Source of the DNA: Branchiostoma floridae
Taxonomy: Eukaryota > Chordata > Leptocardii > Amphioxiformes > Branchiostomatidae
Length of the DNA: 64,000 nt
Assembly (NCBI RefSeq): GCF_000003815.2
Contig: NC_049982.1
Coordinates: forward strand, 30,807,850-30,871,849
Direction of reading: 5' to 3'
Shown here: in pieces, positions 1 to 10,800 of the stretch
Layout: the number at the start of each line of letters is the position of its first letter
How positions within the stretch are numbered: position 1 is the first letter of the stretch
Made by a program: the position numbers and the translations under genes
The notes under the pieces: model-generated
The model's input: only the letters and a program-made list of their open reading frames with translations
The model's database searches: none
What the model was told of the DNA's origin: nothing

Positions 1-327
1 CAGGGTAAAACCGGTCACACAGCGGGGCGCGCAGAGTACACGTGCGGGCGGTAACCCAACCCGAGCCGCCTCCAATCTCTGAGTCCTCCCACCTAGTTTA
101 GTTCCTCAGTGTTACAGTAGTCGCGAAGCCATTCAATCACCGCAGCCGTAGACTGACAGAAGCGCGACCGTATATTATACTTTAGTACATCTCCCTTTAT
201 CCCAGCACGCGGTCAGTGGGTCTATAACAAGGCCAAGGTAAAGTCAGCTCTGTAACCATCTGGCTATAACCGTGTAGAAGAAAAGCAGGCCTGTAGATAT
301 ATAGAGAGAGTGAGATAGAGATATATA
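1..327 (+). promoter_or_regulatory. Upstream region of stanniocalcin
   Basis: This stretch lies directly before the stanniocalcin start codon. The first 150 bases are relatively CpG-rich, and an AT-rich TATA-like stretch (tatattatac) lies near 170-180. Simple GA/TA repeats run into the start codon at 328. No upstream exon can be supported. It is read as 5' UTR plus proximal promoter only because of its position. Confidence 0.35.
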
Positions 328-3300
328 ATGCAGTTTGTAAGCTGGATGCTCGTGGTGAGTCTTCTGATGTCGAGGGATGTCCGCGCCTACCTTGTGGACC
401 ACGTCTCACCCAGACTTCCCCATCGAAGAACGGAGATCAGTAAGTATACGTTCATTTCATTCATATTTGTCGTACGATTGTCGCACGATATAGAGGCATA
501 CTTGGGATATAGTTGTGTATGTGTTGTGAGACTGTCTTGGTACGGAAAAGGACTGTCTTAAAAATTTTGAAAATTTTGCGACGATTCACCTTTGCCGTAC
601 GATTGTCGTACGATATAGAGGCATTCTTGAGATATAGTTCTATATGTGTCGTGAGACTGTCTTGTTACGGGAAAATGACTGTCTTAAACCCTAGGTTGGC
701 GGTTGATTCTGTCACAGCCTGCTTGAAAATCATACGACGATTCATATTTGTCGTACGATTGTCCCACGATATAGAGGCATAATTGGGATATAGTTGTGCA
801 TGTGTCGTGAGACTGTCTTGTTACGGAAAAGGCTTAAAGCTTGTCTTAAATGTTGGTGGTTGGTTCTGTCACGGACTGTTTGAAATTTATACGGCTTCAA
901 AATCGCACGACGTCGTACGACGTTTTGTTATGTGTCTACAAATGCTTATATATTTGTGTTACTCTTCCTACTGACGCAAACGCTTGGTTGTTGTTTATGA
1001 TTTGTTCAAACAAAGGATTTAAGAGCATTTGTTGCTTGATCGTACCCTTTGTATAACGGCAGTTCGCCTGGTTCCCTTAAGAAAGAAAATCTCTCTCACA
1101 TGTTAAAAGTGAGCTCACATCCCCCTTTAAGACGATAGTTTCCACTCCGCTTAGCATATACTGTACTTCATGGTTCCACTTAGCTGAACAAGAAAACCCG
1201 GCACTTAAAATATCGTCATTGACATGTATAAAACAATTATGAAAGAGCGACAGAAGCAAAAAGATACGTGTTTCCATAGGCGTGTTTTAAATGTACATTA
1301 AACATTCTACTCTAGAGGGGAGTGTTATTTTCCAATAGACAATGTTTCAATGAATACGTAATCACCCGACCTTTGTTGGATTCCGTTTAAAAGCTTGTGG
1401 TGAACTATATGTCGTGTATATGTTTTGTAAAACATATGTGTAGACACTTCCTTTGTCGTGCATATTTTTGGAAGCGCTAACCACACCAAGAAAGACAATT
1501 TTTCATGTGAAATCAAAGAACACTTAGCAGCGCTTCTGAAATTAGTTTTGTAACCTAACTTAAATCAGGTGTTGCCATGCACATTGTATTCAGCTATAGG
1601 CTGAGATTGAATGATCTAATTACAGAGTACTTGGGGAGTTTAGTACAAGGCTGGATATTTTTGATGCGCGTGGGGTTAATAGGTACTTTATCGTATAATG
1701 TAAAGTAGAATGTATCATAACTTCCTAAATTTGATATCTTTCGGAAAATAACACTGTGAAATTTCCCATTAAACAGATATAAGAATGGCAAAACTCCCGT
1801 ATAGACAAGGATGGCATGCTGTTCAACATAGTATATAGGTTGTAAGTTGCTAGAACCTAGAAACGAGATCAAGGGTACGTTTGCATTTTTTTTCCTTTCA
1901 AATTTATGCTTTATTGAAAAAATGAAGAAAAGGTGATTTGTAGCGCCAACGGCCGAATATTGCTAAAAGACTCCCTTTCTGCTTGAAAATTTGTTCTTAA
2001 GTGTCAAAAACTGGGCGTTGTAACCCCCAGGGACAAGGTCCTAACCTTAAGGGCAACGTTTTCTTGTCACACGTGGTCTCAGGTCAACGCTTAATCTAGC
2101 GTTCGTTCTGGGTCCTGTCAAACTTCATTATGACTCAAAATATCCAGATTTTCGATTAATCCTTTATAAACTGTTCAACATATGACTACTGTATCTAACT
2201 ATTAACTTAACCTCTACATGCAAGCTTTGCCGAATCCTGTAACTCTGAAAAGAGAGAGAGAGAAAAAAAAGGTTTGCACTTGTCTTCAAACATCCAAAAA
2301 AGTTTCCGTTGGTTTTATTTTAGTCCGCACGGCACCGTGATAATTTGGCTTTTAGACTCCCTGTGGACTCTATCTAAGAAAGCCGCACGTGTTCTCGTTT
2401 GCTTGGGCTATTTTTAGCATGTACAAATCTATTTCGCACATATTTAGGGCATTAACCTTTTCCACACGTTAGAAACAAGCAAAAGAACAAAAAACGTCGC
2501 AGCGAAGATCTTTCAAATCACTTGAACCCTTTGCAAAAAGATGATTAGATTTGATAGAGAGGACCTACATTGTGCTGACTTATCTAGAGAGAGCCGTAAT
2601 TCGGTACGGATGCAGTCGTAAATGAGACATCTACGATGTCGTAAAGCCCTCCGTCCCGGCATGCTGGCGACTATAATAATGCAACTCAGGGCCTCGCAAA
2701 AATCTACGGACAGACTGGCACGCGCAACCCTGGGATCGAGAATTAAAGCCGACTTCCGGTTGTCTAATGTTAGGTAGTCGGCTCTGGCTAGTTCACTTTT
2801 ATCCGCAGGGTGACCTATATCCGTTGAAGTTACGAACAGGGTAATTTAATAGAGATATCAAGTCGATGGACGGTACTTTCAAACTGGATCATTATTGTAA
2901 AAATGAAATTTGAAACCAAAGTCCGTCGACTTAATATCCCCAAAACTCAGTTTTTAAATATTACGGATATAGGTTACCCTACAGATAAAGGTAAACTATA
3001 CAGATGAGGGCCCTGATTCGCGATTTTTAACATGGAGTTTCTCTATGCCAGGGAAGGGGTTTTGGCTGGGAGAAGGAGCTATATATACCGCCGAAATACA
3101 TCTTAACTGGCTGGTCTACTTTTTATGAGTCACTGGTAAAGTCCTTTTACGACAGTCGGAAGATAGGTCAGGTCAGGTCACTTAGGTACACCACGCACGC
3201 GCCATCACGGCGGTTCCCTGGAGTATTATTTGTTGACTTAGATTCGGGTGTGATAGATGTTGGAACAAGATGACAGACAGATAGATTGGAGTTGCGGTAG

Positions 3301-6300
3301 AGCACCCCCCGCCCCCCCCTCCCCCGTGCAATACGTATTAGGGTCGCATTACCCTAGCAGAGTATGGACCATTTGATACCTAGAGAGAGTTGATGGGCTT
3401 TAATCAAATGGCCTCCTTTACACCCCTCACGAAGAAATACTCTATAATCATTCGATCGTTCAAAACCATGGTCCCTTGTGGGCACCATATACAAAGAAAG
3501 AGGAAGGTAAACGGGAGAACAGAACCAAGCTGCCAGATTCTGTACAAACAACTATGATAGCGGTGGCAGTGTCCCCAAAATGAATCAAAAGACCTCACTT
3601 AACTTGAAGACAGAAAAGAATTACCCAGCCTATTTCTGATGTACAAAATGACAAATAAACTAATCAATGTACCAACAGACAAGAACAAAATAGTCAAGTA
3701 CCCAAGTTTTCAACAAAGGATTGATGTATTCAAATAGCCGTTCTTTCCGAGTATAGTAGAAGCCAGTTAATTGCACAACGGATTAGCGCACACTTCTGGT
3801 AACTGCACGGAATCCCCAAATCCCAAACCGGTGTGGTCCAGCAAGATAACTTCGCATTATTGCACCAGCCGGATAATTGCAAAAAATTCACTGACAAATT
3901 GGTCGTGCAATTAAGCGGCTTCTACTGTACTATAACTAAGTGAAATTCGTTTCCATCAAGTACAGTATGTGTAGGCACTTTAAACAACATTTGCAGTCAG
4001 ATGTGCAAGGGCTAGGTGTGACATGTCGTTCAGTATGATATATTGATAGCTTTATTGCACAACAATTGTACGGGGTACAAAGTATGGCATCTACATCTAC
4101 ATATCTAACTAATACACATTGAAGTTGTAGTATGGGATAAGTTTCTTACAGTCATTGGTGGCTTTTACAAATCATTGGAGGAGTTTCTAATGTCTAAACT
4201 TTCTTTGATATATTTTCCTATATCTGTCATGCAGGGATTGTCACATGTCATGATGTATTTGAATTTGCACTTCAGGTCCATTGTGTTAAATCCTTGTGTA
4301 TAAGATATATCACCGCGTGCCTGCGAGGCTTGTGTGTTATACTGAAAGGCTATGCAGATATACAGATACAGACACTTCTAGTGCCGTCAGGTGCACTCCC
4401 AACCAAGAAATATGAGCCCTACCCAGGACTGACCCGGATTCCCAACTAACTGGACCCAGGAAAAGCTACCAGTTGAGCTACAGAGACTTTGTACTTATCA
4501 CACGGTTATGTCCTTTATCACTGTAGGTCCGATCCAGCAGTGTCTACAGTCGGAAGCCGAGGCAGAAAACGTGTGTGAGGTGTTCCTGTGTCTGGAACTG
4601 GACGACACCTGTCTGATCAAGGGCCTGTACGACCTGTGCGTCAGCTTCTTCCGAAACACCAACAACTTCAGTGAATCGGTAAGACCCCCCCCCCCCTCCC
4701 CATGTAGAGGTTCGCCTCTGGCTGTTTTCTTATGTTTATTTAGGCGTTTTTATCTGGCTTTCTATTTTTTTAAACCGATTTCTTTATGTCTCACGGCCAA
4801 AATTCTTTGTTTAAAACAAGTCATATGTGGGGCCGTGTAGCGCAGTGGGTCCGCATTTGCCTCGTGACCAAGAGGTTGCGGGTTCGAATCCGACTGCTGT
4901 GTTACCGATCTTGTGCCCTTGGGAAATGCACTTTACACGACTTTCCTCACTTTAATGAGTACCTAGCTTCGGCTAGGGCCGCCTTCTGATGGAGGTCCCG
5001 TGTTCGGGGAGAGCCAAAATGGGTTAGGAATCTCCCGAGCAGCCCTCGTAACCCCTGCTTCGCCTATTGGGTCTGTTAGTCCTCACTCATAGTGTGCAAT
5101 TGGGCTGGTCTCAATCATGATGTTTCTGACCTAGGGCAAAGAGATGCTGTTACAGTTACAATGTAAACCGTAACCTTGCGTGGCCTTCAGGCCTTGTTAC
5201 GTGGTGACCATTAAGTAAAAAAAAAAAAGAAGTCAAAAACAGCCGGAGCAGAACCTCTGCTTGGTGAATATACCTTTTCTGATATTTCAATCTACGGCAT
5301 ATATTTTCTGTAAAAACTTATTTTATTTTTGGAAACGGCCAACACTTGATGCTCGAGCGGATGTCATCCATATAATCAAATCAAAAAAGACCTTAGTCTA
5401 CAAACAACAAATGCATCATGACTAGGGCTGGGTATCGGTACAAAACCGGTTTTTCTTATTGGACCGGTCCAGAAAAACCGGACCTGAAAAAATTAGGTGG
5501 GCCGGATGTTGGACCGATTAGAAAATTAACAGATTATTTCATCAGGCATTCATATGTTTCGGCGCTTGCAGGTAAGAAAATAACAAGAAGGAAAAAGATT
5601 TAATTTCTACCAAGTTTTACAGCCAATTGTACAGGTGCAGTTGGCGTTGTAGGATGTTAAAACGCCAGTGTAAGTCTAATTCTCCACCAAACAGATTTCT
5701 TTGTAGTAAAATGGACCATTGGTATGAGTCATACTGAATCAGGTCCAGGTTCAGGTCCGGACCTGGACCTGATCATTTGGACCTGAACCCGACTTGGACC
5801 TGAATTTTCTGTACCTGCACCCACCCCTAATCATGACTGTACACAGAATAACTTTATTGCGCAACAATTGTAACAGTTACAATGTATGGCAATGTGAACA
5901 ACTATATACTAATACAAATAAGTAACAACTAATGTAATATAATATAACAGTATAAACAATCTAGTGAGTATCACAAAGCATTATCTCGTTTTTGTAATGA
6001 GTTGTAAATAAATTGGCCTACGTAGGCAGATATATGAACAGGACATGATAATATCAAATGGAATACCTCTGACCTAGCATGTGGTAGTACAATTTCGGAC
6101 TTACATACAATATTTTGAAATAACTTTTGACGGTCTTCTTCATAAGTCGGACAATCCATTACAAAATGAAATTCATTTTCTATGTCATTATGGCATGTGG
6201 GACAAAGTCTCTCATTGGCTGGTATGTTGTAGTGTCGGCCCTTTTCAATTTGTAAGGTGTGTGCACTGATCCTTAGTCTCGTTAGGTTATTTCTAAACAA

Positions 6301-7781
6301 TTTGTTTTGAACAGATGAAAGATATTTTTCGAAACAGAATTCTTTTTTGATTTTACACACGATGATCGAAGCATTAGCGATAGAGCCTAGGTTTTACAAA
6401 TCAATTGCCTTAACGTACTTCATAAAATGATTACATTACCTATAATTTCTCTGTTTCATCTTTCCTGCATCAATGTTCAAATCATAACGGTTTTAACGGA
6501 AAACGGCGCACTCGAGACCTAATATACTTTTTGTATCAAGATGATAACATTTGGCTTCGATGACAAATGATTTTACTCTGTTTGCGTTTTCAATTGAGGG
6601 GGTATTTTGCATATTAATCCATACTTGATCCACATCGGCAGAATAAAAGATCGTAAAATCGCAATATCAGTAAAACTGTGACTTGTTATAAAGTAGAATT
6701 CTCTCTACATTAGATGAATATGTAACATACCTGTTACAATTAATATCGTTAGCAACATCAAATGTTGCAAACAAGCTAGAAAGGCACAATTTTCAAGAAG
6801 ACGCAGACTGTTTTTGCCGTAACCTTTTGACAAGCAACTCGCACACAATACTATAAAGTTAGGCTCACCCAGTAGTATTGTGATTAAAAATGCTTGTATT
6901 TACTATATAGAGCTTATAAGCTGATTGGCCTCTACCATAAAGGGAAAAAGAACACTGGCCAGCAGGCAATTGCAGAAGCGAATTATCGCGCGCACTTAAG
7001 ATAGATCAGGTGTGTATTGTGTTTTTCCCAATTCAAGAGCAGAGCTTTGTTTAAACTGCAACTGTGACCCTCCGGTTGCCATGATTGTAAATGTGATCTT
7101 GAGGTGTCAAATCTAACAGTTACATTTCATCTGTTATAATTAGGGCCACATTTGAAAATACAAAAAGTAACAGCGGGGGTCTTTAACCAATCATGGTTGG
7201 GGTGTAGACAGTCAGGCCCGTCGATCTCCTATTAGCGCCCGGGAAGTTCAAGCCCAATGAGGTCCACCTGCCTAGGGTAGCGATAATTCGGGCTTAAACT
7301 CCGATCCCCGAGCGCTAATGTGAGATCGGCGGGCTGACTGCCTTGGCTCCCCGAACAAAACTCGCAAGCTACCCGGTCCTGGCTGGCTCCCAGGGTATGG
7401 AAACAGTCTGACACCCAGGCTACCTTCTCAGCGAAGGTAATTGCCATTCATGGACGTCACACAGATACTTTGATCGATATTAGTAAAAGGAGATTAGGAG
7501 GCGTGGGTGGTGCAGGACTGTCAAATCACCCTCCTGAGAACTCTGCACGGTTTCTGTCACAAAATGGATTGAGCACATCAGACGTGCAACAAGTAGCTCC
7601 TGTTGCTATGGGACTTCCGCCCATATTCGACTGAGAAAGGATATAAAGATGCGAGGTACTCATCTACTGAATCAGATCAGCTTTAACACCGGTGATACAG
7701 AAGATGCTTTTACGTCATGTGTGTGGCTGCATCTTTTGGTGATGAAGTAGTGTATGCCAATACGTAATGGTAGCGAGATGA

Positions 7782-7823
<42 letters not shown>

Positions 7824-10800
7824 TGTGCGTGCGTGTGTGTGTATGCGTCTGTATGTGTGTGGTTGTGTGTATGTGTGTGTGTGCGTGTGCGTGTGTGAGT
7901 GTGTGTATGTGCTGTGTGTGTGGTTGTGTGGTTGTGTGTGTGCGCGTGTGTGTGTGTGTGTGTGTGTGTGACTTGGTTGAAATATGTTACATTTGCTTGC
8001 GAATGTTGCCTTTCTAGTTGACTATTGTTTCAGGCAGTACTAGTCGTCCAAGTCTTACATAACGCGGGGCGGTTTTAACATAATAATGGCATGTTAATTT
8101 ACCACCATCTTATAAAGATTTCATTCCTCTTGGGGAAGAGAATAGGCGCTGTTAGTTTAGGCCCCCTAGCGGCTTGGAACTGTAGATGCCGATTTTGTTT
8201 CTAACTTAAATTTGGAGAAGAATAACTCAAGAAGGTGTTGACTTTTCGTCATGATTTTTGGTAAGTTGGTAGCCTAGGTAATGTCTTATAAAACCAAAAA
8301 GTTAAAGTTTATAAGTCCGCTTTATTCCATAATAGGAATCTTAAACATTTCACATATGTAGCTGAGATAGAAGGAATGGCGATAGATGTTAATAAATAAT
8401 AAAACAAAATTGTAGATTTATTTTTTTGTTGTTCTTCATTTTCAAGAATGGTACAAAGTTACCATTACAGGTATCCATCTTATTGATGACAACTATTTAT
8501 TAATACGTCTATTGCAACACATCAAAAGGTCTCTGACTTTCTTAAGAATCAAATGAAAGACACATGCGTCTGTTACGACGGACCGTATTTTGTCTGAAGC
8601 GATTCTGCCAACGTTGACTCTGCGAAGGTGATAAACTTTGCCAGATGTTTGGAAAGTGCCGAGATTGTCGCCTACTAATTATAGCTTAGCCTCTCTGCTA
8701 GTTATTGGACCACAGTGCTCGCTTTAGTACCTTCGCCAAGAAGACTGTGGTGTTTTATTTGCTGCATGGTCTGTGTTGTTTGTGGCTTTTTTTGGTAATG
8801 TTTGTGGTCAAATTTAGGCCACGTTGATTTGATTATAAAGATGACATCCGCGCGCGCATCAATTTTCGGAAGTTTGAAAAAAAATTGTTTTCCAACATAC
8901 TGTTTTACACCATACTTCTTAATTAAGCAGCTGTAAAATAAACAAATATATACCGTAGATTGCAAAACATATCGGAAAACGAATTCTAATGTCACAGAAG
9001 AATATGTGAAAGAGGAAAAATGAAGGATCTATTTTTTGACATACCAAAAAATTATTTAACCTTCATGATCACTTAGATTTCCTAATGAAGGAAATTTTTG
9101 GCCAAACGTTTTATTCGCACGCTCGCATCAGTTTTCGGGTTCCCAAAGGATGCCATCCATATAATCAAATCAACATGGCCTAAATACGGACATACACTAC
9201 CACAAAAAAAACCAAGACGCAAAGCAAAACCTCCGTTTACGGAGGCAATGGGAATAAAAAATTGTGCCAACGAACTCTCCACAAAAGTGGTTGCCAACAC
9301 CAACACAAGCGTATGTCTATCGAGCAAAAATAGAGACACTCAATGTGGTCTGCATCAAGGATAGACATTGGAAGTACTTGTTCGAGGTATAGGTCATACG
9401 TACGAAGTAGGGGTATCTTGGGTTCACTTTGGTTGGGGTTGTTACAGTGTAAAAACGACCATGGGTCCTTTACATTAGTGTCACTCTTGGTAAATTAGAA
9501 GATATATAATTTTCACGTTGGTTCTATCCTCATTGTCAAAAGAATTTAACATTACTTAAAAGTGATGAAACGTTACGATTAAAATTTCTTACAGATAAAA
9601 AATTCTTAAAAGAGATTTACACGTGTGTGGACGTACTTGTTCTATATTTCTTCAAAATTTACAATTTTAAAGAAAAATTTGCAATTTTAAAGAAAAACGG
9701 ATATCTCAGTATAATACATTTATGTCTAGCTTATTAACATGAAATCATCATAGGTCCAAACGAAACGCATACATTTGAGCTCATCTTTCAATCGCCATTC
9801 TTTTTTACATTGTTTATCTTGATAGAGAGATATAATTATATGTAATACTGGAAAGAGAAATATTTTGACCTCTTAACTACAACGTTAGCGTATTTAAAAG
9901 TTTAGAAGTGACATATTTGTTAACTTATCCAAACGCGTAATACATCTTTTTTTGCCAAAAGAATTTCATCAGCCAATGCAAACACGTCATACATATTCTT
10001 TGGCCAAATGACAATCATCTTCATTAGTCATTATCAGCCAATCCAAACACACGTAACATAGTTGTTGCTAAATGACCGTTGTTAGCCAATCCAAACACGC
10101 GACATATTTTTTTTTGCCAAATGACATCTATCAGCCAATCCAAACACGCGACACATTTTCATTTTGCCAAATGACCGTTATCAGCCAATCCAAACACCTA
10201 ATACAGAAGCCGCTTAATTGCACGGCCAATTTGCTAGTGAATTTTGTGCAATTATTCGGCTAGTGCAATAATGCGAAGTTATCTAGCTGGAACGCACCAG
10301 TTTGGGATTTGGGGATTCCGTGCAGTTAACAGAAGTGTGCGTTAATCCGTTGTGCAATTAACTGGCTTCTACTGTACATACTAGAAGTATTTTTTTTCTC
10401 GACTCAGACCTTATATATATCAAATCCAGTTCCAGGCAAAAGATTTACGTTTGAGCAAATTGAAGGTCAAAGACGACAGTTAGGCAAACATAGGGGGTGG
10501 GGCACGTGAAAACCGTGTCACAGAGGGTAACCACGCTTGGTTTCAAATCCTAAGTAGTAGCAGACGGCAAGAGATTTGTCACGGTGGTCCTTGTGTGTTC
10601 CGTAGAGTGAAGTTTACCTCCAAGAACAACCTTGACTTTGTCGTTGAACGACAAGGGATGTGGTTATATGTGACGCAGCTTGGTACGTGACGTTTGACCA
10701 ATCAAGACTAAGCCCTATTTAAGATATAACGTTAGTACAAGAGCCAGGTTTAAAATTTGTTTCGTTGCACCCATTTTGCGGAACCGTTTACAAATTCAGG

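Larger units (their letters stand above)
6361..8734. other. Intron 2 sequence without a gene
   Basis: This is part of stanniocalcin intron 2. I see no exon. Apart from the inverted repeat at 7208-7341 and the GT microsatellite at 7786-7970, it is AT-rich unique-looking sequence. A cacaatact/caagtaaa-type repeat near 6840-6900 resembles pieces at 15110-15210. Confidence 0.5.

Noticed and set aside
328-561. A 77-aa protein read through from the stanniocalcin start
   Set aside because: A strong donor (gtaagtat) at 440 and the perfect frame into exon 2 show that the frame beyond 439 is intronic and repeat-derived.
4831-4905. Possible tRNA gene with A and B boxes
   Set aside because: The acceptor ends do not pair and the segment continues into a SINE body with a poly(A) tail, so it is a SINE head.
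7789-8017. Cysteine/valine-rich open frames
   Set aside because: They are translations of the GT microsatellite.
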